From assembly GCA_016708315.1 (NCBI GenBank), contig JADJGC010000024.1, positions 186,001 through 250,000 on the forward strand: DNA of 64,000 nt, in the 5' to 3' direction. Both the position numbers and the translations under genes were made by a program. The first letter of the stretch is position 1. Every line of letters begins with the position of its first letter. The stretch comes from a bacterium. Lineage in GTDB: Bacteria > Zixibacteria > MSB-5A5 > CAIYYT01. Below the pieces are notes generated by a model. It had not been told where the DNA came from. It saw only the letters and a program-made list of their open reading frames with translations, and did no database searches. Below are positions 1 to 8,525 of the stretch, in pieces.

Positions 1-174
1 GTTGCCATTAACGCCAAGAGAAGCCAAATGCTCTTTGAGCACGGCTTCATCGCCAACCAGGACGATGGAATCATCCTGATTACCGGGCAGTTTGAGATAG
101 CTGACGGCGCCGGCAACCAGTGGGAGCGGTCCCAGGTCGGCGCCCATGCAATCAACGGCAATACGTCTTTTCAA
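1..174 (-). CDS. plsX: PlsX phosphate acyltransferase, N-terminal part (runs off window)
   Basis: The 58 visible codons start with KRRIAVDCMGAD, which matches the PlsX N-terminus (K-I-A-V-D-x-M-G-G-D). PlsX makes acyl-phosphate from acyl-ACP for phospholipid synthesis at the inner face of the membrane. The start is taken as TTG at 172-174, because the first conserved residues follow at once and a GGAAAGGAA purine stretch lies upstream. It sits directly downstream of rpmF with an 8-bp gap, the conserved yceD-rpmF-plsX order. The C-terminal part lies beyond base 1. Confidence 0.9.
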   Translation of the reverse strand, partial: MKRRIAVDCMGADLGPLPLVAGAVSYLKLPGNQDDSIVLVGDEAVLKEHLASLGVNGN

Positions 175-182
175 CGCTTAAG

Positions 183-365
183 CTAAGCTTCCTTTCCTTC
201 CAGAATCTGTTCGCCGCGGTAGAAACCGCAGGAGGGGCAGATGTGGTGGAGCATTTTCGCTTCGCCGCAGTTGCCGCATTCGGTCAACGCCGGGAAAGTA
301 GCTTTGTAGTGAGTGCGACGTTTGCGGCCGCGTTGCTTGGAGTGTCTGCGTTTTGGAAGTGGCAT
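183..365 (-). CDS. rpmF: 50S ribosomal protein L32 (bL32)
   Basis: This 60-residue basic protein begins MPLPKRRHSKQRGRKRRTH, the usual bL32 start. It has two Cys pairs (CGNC and CPSC), so it is the zinc-binding form of L32. It is a structural protein of the large ribosomal subunit. It lies between the yceD-like gene and plsX, the order seen in many bacteria. A GAGAG stretch precedes the ATG. Confidence 0.97.
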   Translation of the reverse strand: MPLPKRRHSKQRGRKRRTHYKATFPALTECGNCGEAKMLHHICPSCGFYRGEQILEGKEA

Positions 366-396
366 TGTACTCTCTCGTATCTAACTGTTAGAACAA

Positions 397-915
397 CTAA
401 TTGTTATTGGACAAATTCTTAAGCGCATCCCAACGGGGATCGTCTTCCTTTATTATACAATTACAACCCTGCTCGTTGAGGTTTGTGCCGCAACGGGCGC
501 AGAGACCGGCGCAATCCTCCCGGCAGAGGGGTTTGAGCGGATTTTCGAGCGTGATCAGGTCGCGAAGCTGTTGATCGAGCACGAAAGTCGTCAGCGAACT
601 GGAGATCATGATGAATTCCTCTCCCTCGTCGGCTTCCTGACGGAGGAGGTCATCCTGTACCATTTGTAATACGAGATCCATCTTAAGAGAGTAAGGAACT
701 TCGTATTCGACGAGGCAGCGGGCGCAGGTCTGCTGCATGGTATAAGTCACTGTGCCGTTGAGGAATATCTCATCCTCCATGCGCCATGCGGTCAGCTTGT
801 AATCGACTGGTGTAACCAGATTAGCCAGTTCGAGATGCAGCTCAAGTTCTGCGGCATCGGCAGTCAATTCAAGATCGCTGGGGTCGGCTGTAATGGAATC
901 CAGCAGTATCTCCAT
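397..915 (-). CDS. YceD/DUF177 family protein
   Basis: This 172-residue acidic protein carries the DUF177 signature. A CARC-type pair sits near residue 64, and a C-terminal cysteine-rich stretch (CREDCAGLCARCG...CNC) follows. In plants and E. coli the family is linked to 23S rRNA accumulation, and it is nearly always encoded upstream of rpmF, as here (31-bp gap). The C-terminal cysteines look able to bind a metal. Function is inferred from family and synteny. Confidence 0.88.
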   Translation of the reverse strand: MEILLDSITADPSDLELTADAAELELHLELANLVTPVDYKLTAWRMEDEIFLNGTVTYTMQQTCARCLVEYEVPYSLKMDLVLQMVQDDLLRQEADEGEEFIMISSSLTTFVLDQQLRDLITLENPLKPLCREDCAGLCARCGTNLNEQGCNCIIKEDDPRWDALKNLSNNN

Positions 916-1124
916 AGTCGGCCAAAGTATTAAGACAAAGCGGGGATGTCAAGGGGAAATGAGGGGGGTGGCGGCAACCAAGTCGCCTTGACAGAATCGG
1001 AAATCTGGTTATATTGGGTCGTAAATTCAATATCATAATGTCCCGTATTCAATTGACTGGACCTGAGGTGATTGGGGATTCGTATCATCGAACTTACTGA
1101 CAATACGAAAAGGAGAACCCAGAG

Positions 1125-3149
1125 ATGAAGCTGATTGTCATGGCGGTGATACTGATGGTGTCAGTATTGCAAGGAGCAACGATACAGGTGCCGCTTGACC
1201 AACCGACGATTCAGGCGGGGATTGATGCGGCGATTGACGGAGACACGGTACTCGTCGATGATGGTCACTACTACGAACGAATCAGTTTCCTTGGCAAGAA
1301 GATCGCTGTAGCCAGCAAGTACGTGGTGGATGGCGACACGACGCATATCCATCAATGTGTTATCGATGGTGATACCAGCGTGGTCCCAATGGTGGCGGAT
1401 ACAGGGAGCGTGGTCAGGTTTGTGAACGGGGAGGACAGCCTATCAGTTCTTGCCGGCTTTACGATTCAGAATGGAGTCGGGGTTGGAAACGAAGGCGGTG
1501 GAATATACTGCAATAGTTCATTCCCGAGACTCAAGGTAAATCGAATAACTAACAATGGTTCGAATAGTGCCACCAGACTGAATGGCCCGTTGGCCTCGGG
1601 TAGTATAATTGATTCCTGTTCGATATTTGGGAACTCAGGATCTGGTTCGTTCGTCATGGGACAAGGTGTTCCGGTATTCAATGGTTGCCTCTTTGAAGCG
1701 AATGGAGGTTCAGGAGTAAGGATAGGCCACGATTCGAGGATCAACATATATGGCGGAAGAATAGCGAATAATGCGGGTAATGGAGTTCTGTATATTGGTT
1801 CGTATTTCGAGACTATTCGCGACTGTGTTATTGAGAATAACGGGGGAGCTGGAGTCGGGGACTTGGGCTTTCTAAAGTGGAACAAACCCGATAAGTCTGT
1901 TGACCCACGTGATTCAAAGGGTATTCCGAGAAACCTAATTAACTGCGTTGTTCGCGGGAACGGCTCTGGTGCCATGTTCTATAACGACGTGGATTGGACA
2001 GTGGACAGCTGTCTATTTGAAGAAAACGATGCCTACGCCATCGGGATGGCAATGGATGTACGACTAATCCTCCGCAACAGCGTGATCCGAAGAAATGGTA
2101 GCATGAACTCAGGTTCAAATGGTGGTGGAATTAGACTATTCGGAGGCGGGCAGTTCCTGGGCATCAACTGCTCCAATTCCCTTTTTGATGGAAACATGGC
2201 GGATCAAGGCGGAGCGATCTTCGCAAGAGCGAGCTATTGCCCGACCACCATTTCATCGTGTACGTTCGTGAATAACACCGCCAACGATGGTTCTGCAATT
2301 TACCAAGGCGGATGCTTGAATCAAGTCATGGTCGTAGATAGCTGCATATTCGCCTTCAACAAGGGAGGCGACGTAATTCAGAGAGAGGCTCCCTGGCACG
2401 AGGGATGTGCGGATTCACTATTGATAGCCTTCAGGTGTTCTGATATTTATGGTAACGATTCAGGCGACTGGACGGGGCAACTCGCCAACTACCTGGGCAC
2501 AAACGGCAATTTCTCCGCGGATCCATTGTTCTGCGATACTGCAAACAGCAACTACCTCATTACGGATACATCGCCTTGTGCACCGGCGAATAACAGTTGT
2601 GGGGTTTTGGTCGGCGCCTATGGAATCGGTTGTGGTAATGCCGCGCCGTCGCAATTTGATCTCTCGAGTCCGCCGAATAGTTTCATGCCACCGATTGCGA
2701 CAAGAACACCGATGCTCGAATGGACCGCGGCTACCGTTAGCGATCCATTGGCTCATGTGATCTATTCGCTCCATCTGTCAACTGACAGCAGTCTATTGTC
2801 GCCAATTGTCGTTCCCGATATTTCGTCAGAATATTATCTCATCGAACAGCCGCTGAACTGGGCCAGTAAGTATTGGTGGAATGTCAAGGCCGTAGGATCG
2901 AATGGCGGCGAAACGTGGTCAAGTCAGATCTTCCGATTTCGAACCATGACTCTTGGTGATATTGACGGCAACGAGACGGTGACGGTATCGGACGTGGTCT
3001 ACTTGGTCAATTACATTTTTGGAGGCGGATCGGAGCTGAACCCGATCGAGTCTGGTGATGTCGATTGCAGCGGGATTGTCACGGTTTCGGACGCAGCTTA
3101 TTTGATCAGCTACCTTCTTGGTGGCGGGCCGGCGCCGTGTGAGGGGTAG
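1125..3149 (+). CDS. Secreted right-handed beta-helix protein with C-terminal dockerin-like repeats
   Basis: This 674-residue protein has an N-terminal signal peptide (MKLIVMAVILMVSVLQGA). It then shows the start typical of bacterial pectate-lyase-like beta-helix proteins (IQVPLDQPTIQAGIDAA...GDTVLVDDG). The long middle region has repeated N-N-G/SxFxxN turns, as in parallel beta-helix (NosD/PbH1-like) rungs. A fibronectin-like segment lies at about 510-600. The C-terminus holds two EF-hand-like dockerin repeats (GDIDGNETVTVSD and GDVDCSGIVTVSD), likely Ca-binding. No enzyme active site is recognisable, so it may be an adhesin or a glycan-binding surface protein. An AGGAG ribosome site precedes the ATG. 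No cohesin is encoded nearby. Confidence 0.8.
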   Translation: MKLIVMAVILMVSVLQGATIQVPLDQPTIQAGIDAAIDGDTVLVDDGHYYERISFLGKKIAVASKYVVDGDTTHIHQCVIDGDTSVVPMVADTGSVVRFVNGEDSLSVLAGFTIQNGVGVGNEGGGIYCNSSFPRLKVNRITNNGSNSATRLNGPLASGSIIDSCSIFGNSGSGSFVMGQGVPVFNGCLFEANGGSGVRIGHDSRINIYGGRIANNAGNGVLYIGSYFETIRDCVIENNGGAGVGDLGFLKWNKPDKSVDPRDSKGIPRNLINCVVRGNGSGAMFYNDVDWTVDSCLFEENDAYAIGMAMDVRLILRNSVIRRNGSMNSGSNGGGIRLFGGGQFLGINCSNSLFDGNMADQGGAIFARASYCPTTISSCTFVNNTANDGSAIYQGGCLNQVMVVDSCIFAFNKGGDVIQREAPWHEGCADSLLIAFRCSDIYGNDSGDWTGQLANYLGTNGNFSADPLFCDTANSNYLITDTSPCAPANNSCGVLVGAYGIGCGNAAPSQFDLSSPPNSFMPPIATRTPMLEWTAATVSDPLAHVIYSLHLSTDSSLLSPIVVPDISSEYYLIEQPLNWASKYWWNVKAVGSNGGETWSSQIFRFRTMTLGDIDGNETVTVSDVVYLVNYIFGGGSELNPIESGDVDCSGIVTVSDAAYLISYLLGGGPAPCEG

Positions 3150-3169
3150 GCAGTGAATCGGTTATAAAA

Positions 3170-3188
3170 CCCCACCGTTCCGGTGGGG
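3170..3188. repeat. Hairpin just after the beta-helix gene
   Basis: Perfect 8-bp arms, CCCCACCG and CGGTGGGG, enclose a TTC loop. No T-run follows, so it is not a canonical intrinsic terminator. It is followed by CCCCTACG, a tail shared with other hairpins in this window, so a dispersed intergenic element is as likely as a transcription stop. Confidence 0.6.
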
Positions 3189-3223
3189 GACTGAGCCCCT
3201 ACGCGTTGCATTAGGAAGTTGGC

Positions 3224-3278
3224 GGGTCTCCGCGAGAGCCGGTACTTGAGAATTGCGATTCGTTCGGTAAGGAGACCC
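3224..3278. repeat. Long inverted repeat with CCTACG tail
   Basis: Arms GGGTCTCC (3224-3231) and GGAGACCC (3271-3278) are separated by 39 bases and followed by ACCCTACGAACT. The structure resembles the neighbouring hairpins. No coding potential is seen. The stretch 3150-3657 holds no gene, only these repeats and the 56-bp tandem array. Confidence 0.5.
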
Positions 3279-3318
3279 ACCCTACGAACTAAAGGTGAAC
3301 CCGCTAAACCTGGATCCC

Positions 3319-3448
3319 CGCCTTCGCGGGGATGACACGCAATTTGTGTTGAAGTAGAATCGGTAAAAGCTGGTCGCCTTCGCGGGGATGACACGTAGTT
3401 TGTGTTGAAGCAGAACCGGTAGAAGCTGGTCGCGTTCGCGGGGATGAC
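3319..3448. repeat. 56-bp tandem direct repeat, 2.3 copies
   Basis: Units begin at 3319, 3375 and 3431 with CGCSTTCGCGGGGATGAC. Units 1 and 2 are nearly identical over 56 bases, and unit 3 diverges after about 18. Each unit begins with a small palindrome-like block (CGCCTTCGCGGGG) common in dispersed intergenic repeats. There are no spacers of differing sequence, so this is not a CRISPR. The repeats explain short open frames on the minus strand here, which I reject as genes. Confidence 0.8.
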
Positions 3449-3657
3449 GGTAGTTGGGGCATGCATTCTCTAATTGATTCAAAGTGGAACTGGGGAGTTC
3501 TTAAGGGGGGTAACAGATTTTCCGACAATATAATGAGAAGCGCAGATTCGACGGACCGAGTGGAACCGTCGGTGTGTGACGGCTTTGCATTGACTTTGCA
3601 GGCGACACACAGCGGCGAAAGATTGATGCGCTTCAAGGAAGCTTCGGAGAAACTAAA

Positions 3658-4446
3658 TTGGCTGACCCAAATTCCAAAGTTGAAGCTGCTCATATTGTTG
3701 TCTACTCAGACAGCACCGATCGCGACTATGCGCTTAAGGTGCGTCTTGGCAAGGAGGGCTATCAGATCACGCACGTGCGAGCGCTTGATGTGCTGGTGGC
3801 GCAATGCCGGCGACTTCGGCCGCAAGTGGTTTTGATCCGGTCGTTGGCAATTCCCCGCGATGTGGTGAAAATTATCAGACAGTTGAAAAACCTGGGAATG
3901 GATTTCGCACGGTTTCCGACGTTTCTGGTGCTGCGTGGACACGTGGCGCGGTCGCTGATGCCGCTTTTGGCGATCGGATTGGAGGATATCATCGACCTCG
4001 ACGATGGCATGGAGATTCTTGTGCAGAGAATCAAGGAAGTCGAAAAACGCGGCAGCACAGAACAAGGGCGGGCGAATGAGACACGGTCAGGGTCGCGCGG
4101 GAATTTGAGCGAGATGAGTATTATCGATCTTGTGCAAGCGCTGGGACCGAGTCAGCGGACGGCGAAGATTACAGTGAGTTCGAATCGCGGCGGCGAGGAC
4201 AAGCTGGTGATGTTTCTGAATCGGGGTAATATCTCGTTTGCGAAATTGGGTGAACTGGTCGCTGAGAAGGCGATTTACGAAGCGCTGGCGTGGGAAAACG
4301 GGACGTGGCTGCTTGAGCCGATCACTGAGAGTGATCTTCCGGAGGCGAATAACAATCTCCCGAATGATTTCATCCTGATGGAAGGGTGTCGGTTGATTGA
4401 TGAGAGGTCGAGGGAGGGTAAAATGTCAGGAGCACAGGGCTCCTGA
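3658..4446 (+). CDS. Pseudo-receiver plus DUF4388 (PatA-like) protein
   Basis: In this 262-residue protein, residues 10-125 have a CheY-like pattern (HIVVYSDSTDRDYALKVRL... PTFLVLRG...). The phosphorylation Asp is missing, since QVVLIRSLAIP stands where DxxMP is expected. Residues about 150-225 (GNLSEMSIIDLVQAL...KLVMFLNRGNISFAKLGEL) match DUF4388, found in Myxococcus/FCB regulators and in gliding or pilus-linked proteins. The start is TTG, chosen because GGAG lies about 10 bases upstream and no ATG fits. The stop codon falls inside a perfect hairpin (4425-4447), so the last residues (KMSGAQGS) are repeat-derived. Role: probably a signalling adaptor that does not need phosphorylation. Confidence 0.75.
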   Translation: MADPNSKVEAAHIVVYSDSTDRDYALKVRLGKEGYQITHVRALDVLVAQCRRLRPQVVLIRSLAIPRDVVKIIRQLKNLGMDFARFPTFLVLRGHVARSLMPLLAIGLEDIIDLDDGMEILVQRIKEVEKRGSTEQGRANETRSGSRGNLSEMSIIDLVQALGPSQRTAKITVSSNRGGEDKLVMFLNRGNISFAKLGELVAEKAIYEALAWENGTWLLEPITESDLPEANNNLPNDFILMEGCRLIDERSREGKMSGAQGS

Positions 4447-4447
4447 C
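4425..4447. repeat. Perfect 9-bp hairpin spanning the stop codon of the preceding gene
   Basis: Arms GTCAGGAGC and GCTCCTGAC enclose a five-base loop, followed by CTACGAAGCT. It belongs to the same intergenic style as the hairpins at 3170 and 3224 (each ends in CCTACG or CTACG). It supplies the last codons and the TGA of the DUF4388 gene, which suggests an insertion that replaced the original C-terminus. Confidence 0.65.
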
Positions 4448-4472
4448 CTACGAAGCTGATTTCGAAGCCACA

Positions 4473-4499
4473 AACAAAAAGGGCGCGGAAACCGCGCCC
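4473..4499 (-). terminator. Intrinsic terminator of the hbd-ackA operon
   Basis: GGGCGCGG and CCGCGCCC arms with an AAA loop (4481-4499) are preceded by CAAACAAAAA. On the minus strand this is a GC hairpin followed by TTTTTGTTTG. It lies about 50 bases beyond the ackA stop codon. Confidence 0.8.
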
Positions 4500-4551
4500 C
4501 TACGATCGTTTAATGTCGCGGATGAGTACATCCGCGACACACGAATAACGT

Positions 4552-5754
4552 CTATTTCTTGTTGATGATTTCGGCGGTGTCCATGGCAATGACGAGTTCT
4601 TCGTTAGCCGGGACGACGACGACTTTGACCTTGGAACCGGCAGTCGAAATGATCGACTCCTTGTTCTTGGCGGCTTCGTTGAGACCCTTGTCGAGTTCGA
4701 CGCCCATAAATTCCATGCCTGAGACACATGCCTGGCGCACGACGGCGGAGTTCTCGCCGATTCCTGCCGAGAACACGATGCAGTCCAACCCACCCATCGC
4801 GGCGGCGTAGGCGCCGAGATATTTTTTCACACGATAGCAGTAGATATCGAATGCGAGTTTGGCGGACTTGGTGCCGTTGTTCATCTCTTCGATGATTTCG
4901 CGCATGTCGGATGACACACCCGAGACACCGACAAGGCCGGAGTGCTTGTTGAGCATGGTGTTGGCCTCGTGGAGCGAGAGTTCTTCCTTGCCCATCATGT
5001 GGAGGATGATTGCCGGGTCGATGTCGCCGCAGCGGGTGCCCATCATCAAGCCTTCCAGAGGCGTGAAGCCCATGGTCGTGTCGACGGAGATGCCTTTGTC
5101 GACCGCGGACATGGAAGCGCCGTTACCGAGATGGCAGGTGATGATCTTGATCTTCTCGCGAGTAGTGTTGAGCATTTCGGCGGCACGCTTGGAGACGAAG
5201 TGGTGGTTCATGCCGTGGAAGCCGTAGCGGCGGATGCGATACTTGCGATAGAGAATGTACGGCAACGGATAGATGAACGCGTGTTCCGGCATCTTATGGT
5301 GAAATGCCGTATCGAAAACGGCGACATTAGGGACGCCGGGAAGATTTTGCAGTGTGGCATTAATACCGCGGATGTTATGCGGGTTGTGCAACGGAGCGAG
5401 TTCGATCAACTTGCGCAGTTCGAGCATGATCTCCGGCGTGACCAGACACGAAGCCGTGAACTGCTCACCGCCATGAACGACGCGATGGCCGACTGCGGCG
5501 ATTTCTTCGCGATTCTTGATGACGCCGTGATTCGGCGAAAGCAGGATGGCGATGACGTGTTCGATAGCGATAGTGTGATCGAGAATTTCGGAAGAGATTG
5601 TGACCTCCGGCCGGTCGTGCGGTTTGTGCGTGAGCACGGCGCCGGACATGCCGATGCGGGAGACCATACCTTTGGCAAGACAGAAGTTGTCGGGAAGCTG
5701 GAAGAGCTGGTATTTAACCGACGAGGAACCGCAGTTGACAATTAGAATTTTCAT
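4552..5754 (-). CDS. ackA: Acetate kinase
   Basis: At 400 residues this is the usual AckA length. The N-terminal phosphate-binding motif NCGSSSVKYQL, then HRVVHGGE, HLGNGASMSAV and GFTPLEGLMMGTR are all present. The enzyme interconverts acetyl-phosphate plus ADP with acetate plus ATP in the cytosol, a substrate-level ATP source. No pta gene is visible nearby. The start is supported by AAGGAG eight bases upstream, inside the end of hbd. It forms an operon with hbd (2-bp gap), pointing to acyl-CoA/acetate metabolism. Confidence 0.97.
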   Translation of the reverse strand: MKILIVNCGSSSVKYQLFQLPDNFCLAKGMVSRIGMSGAVLTHKPHDRPEVTISSEILDHTIAIEHVIAILLSPNHGVIKNREEIAAVGHRVVHGGEQFTASCLVTPEIMLELRKLIELAPLHNPHNIRGINATLQNLPGVPNVAVFDTAFHHKMPEHAFIYPLPYILYRKYRIRRYGFHGMNHHFVSKRAAEMLNTTREKIKIITCHLGNGASMSAVDKGISVDTTMGFTPLEGLMMGTRCGDIDPAIILHMMGKEELSLHEANTMLNKHSGLVGVSGVSSDMREIIEEMNNGTKSAKLAFDIYCYRVKKYLGAYAAAMGGLDCIVFSAGIGENSAVVRQACVSGMEFMGVELDKGLNEAAKNKESIISTAGSKVKVVVVPANEELVIAMDTAEIINKK

Positions 5755-5756
5755 GA

Positions 5757-6635
5757 TCAGGCTCCTTCTATCCTGTTGCCGTCTTCATCATACTTAAAGA
5801 ATCCCTGGCCGGTTTTGACACCGAGGTGGCCGGCGCGGACCAATTTGCGCAGCAGCGGACACGGGTTGTACTTGTGCTCAGAGAGCTCATTCAGAAGATT
5901 TTCCATCATAGCCATGACTTCATCGAGACCCATCATATCGGCAAGCGCAAGCGGACCCATGTTGAATCCGAAGCCGAGTTTCATGGCGTTGTCGATTTCT
6001 TCAGCGGAGGAAATGCCTTCCATGAGGACGTGCATAGCTTCGTTAAGGAACGGCACGATGATACGGGTGGTGACGTAGCCGGGGTACTCATTGACCGGAA
6101 TCGGTTTCTTATTGAGTTTGACAGCGAAGTCCTGCGTGAAGGCATAAGTTTCCGTCGAGGTCTTGAGCCCGCGAACGAGTTCGACCATGGGAATTTTGTG
6201 CACGGGATTAAGAAAGTGCATGCCGATGAACATCTGCGGACGATTGGTCGCAGAGGCAAGTTGTGTAATCGACAGAGTCGAGGTATTGGAAATAAACACA
6301 GTCTCCGGCGGACAGAGTTCGTCAAGCTGTTTGAAGAGTTCGCGCTTCATTTCAAGACTTTCGGGGATAGCTTCGATAATGACGCGGGCTTTCCGAGCGA
6401 TCTTCACATCGGTGCTGGTCTTGATCCTCGAAAGGATAGCTTTCTTCTCCGATTTAGTAATGCCCCATTTTTCGATTTCGCGATCGAGCGAGTCGGACAC
6501 GAAGTCGAGAGATTTTTTCAGGATTTCGTCGCTGAGGTCGTAGAGCACGACCTCGGTACCGGTCTCGGCGATGGTGCGGGCGATTCCCTGCCCCATCGTT
6601 CCGGCGCCGATAATGACTATTTTGTCTATTGCCAT
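5757..6635 (-). CDS. hbd: 3-hydroxybutyryl-CoA dehydrogenase
   Basis: This 292-residue protein has an N-terminal Rossmann dinucleotide site (KIVIIGAGTMGQGIA). It also has the 3-hydroxyacyl-CoA dehydrogenase motifs HFLNPVHKIPMVELV and GYVTTRIIVPFLNEA, and the C-terminal helical domain (GPLALADMMGLD, LVRAGHLGVKTGQGF). It interconverts 3-hydroxybutyryl-CoA and acetoacetyl-CoA with NAD(P). GAGGACATC precedes the ATG. It is transcribed ahead of ackA, so it may serve butyrate/crotonate-type oxidation or fermentation; no other beta-oxidation genes are in view. Confidence 0.94.
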   Translation of the reverse strand: MAIDKIVIIGAGTMGQGIARTIAETGTEVVLYDLSDEILKKSLDFVSDSLDREIEKWGITKSEKKAILSRIKTSTDVKIARKARVIIEAIPESLEMKRELFKQLDELCPPETVFISNTSTLSITQLASATNRPQMFIGMHFLNPVHKIPMVELVRGLKTSTETYAFTQDFAVKLNKKPIPVNEYPGYVTTRIIVPFLNEAMHVLMEGISSAEEIDNAMKLGFGFNMGPLALADMMGLDEVMAMMENLLNELSEHKYNPCPLLRKLVRAGHLGVKTGQGFFKYDEDGNRIEGA

Positions 6636-6695
6636 GATGTCCTCATAGTGCTAAAGTCGTTGACCGATCTTACCATATTATAGTAAGGATATCGG

Positions 6696-7889
6696 CTAAA
6701 ACATCGTGGCGAATATAACCAATTGAGTTTGGTATGCAAAGAGTTTGTGAAATTTGTAACGAACGGTTGGCCCGGGAACGAACGGGTTTAGGATTTCGAG
6801 CATTGCGACGCAGGCAATAGCGGCAGAAAGGCATATCATCAAGTCAGGTGTATGAAGAGGACCAAACCTGAATAAGGTCTGAAGAAATGGCACAGTAAGT
6901 GCCAGAGTAAGAAATAAGACCGTACCGACGACGACCCACCAGGTTGTAGGATTGGGCACGAAAATGGTCTTCAGAATTGACCGGGACTGAGAGCGATTCG
7001 AAAGGATAAGACCGAGGTTTGAAATGACCAATGTGATAAACGCGAGAGCTCTTGCCGAGTCTTGGTTGTGCTCGCCCATTTCCCAATAATAGACGGTTAC
7101 CACAACGGACAGAACAATCAAGCCTTGCAAGAGGCTGAAGATGACCGCCTTTTTGCCAAAGAGTGATTCATCGATCTTTCTGGGAGGGCGTCTCATGATG
7201 CCTTCTTCGGAAGGTTCAGCCTCGAAGACGACCGAACAGGCCGGGTCGATGATGAGTTCGAGAAACACGATGTGTACCGGGTACAGCGCCAGCGGCCACT
7301 CAAGGATTACGGGAATCAACGTAAATCCGGCTATTGGTACGTGTACCGAGAAAATAAACATCATCGCCTTCTTGAGATTGTCAAAGATTCTTCTTCCCAT
7401 TTTGACGGCAAGGACGATGGAGTCGAAGTCGTCCTCGATGAGGACGATTGCCGCCGACTCGCGGGCGACGTCTGTGCCGCGCCCACCCATTGCGATGCCG
7501 ATGTGTGCAGATTTAAGAGCAGGAGCATCGTTGACGCCATCGCCGGTCATGGCTACGACTTCACCCATTTCCTTGAGGGCTTTGACCAAGCGAAGTTTTT
7601 GTTCCGGAACCATTCGCGCAAACAAATTCACTGTTTTAAGGCGAATCATCAGTTCGGCATCGCTCATTACCGCCAACTCAGCGCCGGTAATGAAGTCCTC
7701 AGGATTTTTCAACCCAATCTGGCGCGCGATGTTTCTGGCAGTTCCCGGATAATCACCGGTGATCATGATCGTACGGATGCCGGCATCATAACATTCGCCG
7801 ATCGCTTCCCGGACTTTGGGGCGAACCGGGTCTTCAAGGCCGAGAAGACCAGCGAAAACGAATTCAAAGTCGTGTTGTCCGGGCGGCAA
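6696..7889 (-). CDS. Cation-transporting P-type ATPase, C-terminal part (disrupted gene)
   Basis: This 397-residue fragment carries the P-domain end and the C-terminal membrane region of a calcium/cation (P2-type) ATPase. It has GLEDPVRPKVREAI, MITGDYPGTA and the hinge MTGDGVNDAPALKSA. Further on are LIEDDFDSIVLAVKMGRRI and about six membrane helices ending near residue 380. Conservation is good to the end. The reading frame breaks upstream: the nucleotide-binding KGAPE motif is readable near 8010-8030 on the same strand but in another frame. The gene is therefore split by several indels and cannot make a full pump as written. Confidence 0.85.
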   Translation of the reverse strand: MPPGQHDFEFVFAGLLGLEDPVRPKVREAIGECYDAGIRTIMITGDYPGTARNIARQIGLKNPEDFITGAELAVMSDAELMIRLKTVNLFARMVPEQKLRLVKALKEMGEVVAMTGDGVNDAPALKSAHIGIAMGGRGTDVARESAAIVLIEDDFDSIVLAVKMGRRIFDNLKKAMMFIFSVHVPIAGFTLIPVILEWPLALYPVHIVFLELIIDPACSVVFEAEPSEEGIMRRPPRKIDESLFGKKAVIFSLLQGLIVLSVVVTVYYWEMGEHNQDSARALAFITLVISNLGLILSNRSQSRSILKTIFVPNPTTWWVVVGTVLFLTLALTVPFLQTLFRFGPLHTPDLMICLSAAIACVAMLEILNPFVPGPTVRYKFHKLFAYQTQLVIFATMF

Positions 7890-8138
7890 TCCTTTGGCAC
7901 GAAATTCTGTTTTGGCAACCGATGACTCGAGTCGCGCCGCTCATTTGGTCGATTACCGGGCAGGGTCAGCCAACTGCTCGTCGAAAAGGACATAGGTTGG
8001 CGATGCTTCCGGTGCGCCCTTGGCGGCGACGACATATTGCGGCGGTCGGGCGACTGCCAGACGAGTCGGCGAAGAGTTCATTGGTGAGGGATACTCGCGA
8101 GGAAGGTCAGCGTGTGGATATGTTCGGTATTTGCGGGG

Positions 8139-8525
8139 TTAACTGGCGAACTCGCGCATGGCTTTTTCCATTGGATCAAAGGGGTCGGCGGGGCTGGCGA
8201 GAATGCTGAATTCGACAACCTCGTGGAAGTCTTCGGGGATGACCTCAGGAGAGACTTTGAAATCGTGGAATAGCCCATCGGCATACAGTTCACGAACGGA
8301 CATGCGATTCATGGTCAGAGTGCCGGTTTTGTCCACACAGAGGACGGTTGCCGATCCGAGAGTTTCGACGGCAGGAATCCGGCGTGTAAGTACGCCGACG
8401 CGGGAAATGCGCCAGGCGCCCAAAGCGAGAAAGATGGTAAGTACGACCGGAAACTCCTCGGGCAACATTGCCATGGCAAGTGACAGCCCGGCAAGAAAGC
8501 CCGCCATCCAGTCACCGCGAGTCAT
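8139..8525 (-). CDS. Cation P-type ATPase, phosphorylation-domain fragment
   Basis: This 128-residue fragment of the same ATPase holds the transmembrane ion-site helix (AMLPEEFPVVLTIFLALG) and the phosphorylation motif VLCVDKTGTLTMN. The PEEFP helix is typical of a group of bacterial P2-type ATPases. It lies about 250 bases upstream of the C-terminal fragment on the same strand but in a different frame. The link between them is readable only by changing frame, so these are pieces of one gene. Confidence 0.85.
   Translation of the reverse strand: MTRGDWMAGFLAGLSLAMAMLPEEFPVVLTIFLALGAWRISRVGVLTRRIPAVETLGSATVLCVDKTGTLTMNRMSVRELYADGLFHDFKVSPEVIPEDFHEVVEFSILASPADPFDPMEKAMREFAS

Noticed and set aside
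1466..1975. Minus-strand open frame of 169 codons inside the beta-helix gene
   Set aside because: It is proline-rich antisense noise from the repeated plus-strand gene, without a ribosome site.
1125..3149. Cellulosome component
   Set aside because: No cohesin or glycoside hydrolase is encoded nearby; the dockerin-like ends alone are common in FCB-type secreted proteins.
3282..3482. Possible CRISPR array
   Set aside because: The repeat is a head-to-tail 56-bp tandem without variable spacers, and no cas gene is present.
4942..6683. Long plus-strand open frames opposite ackA and hbd
   Set aside because: They mirror strongly conserved minus-strand genes, have no recognisable motifs and are explained by codon bias.
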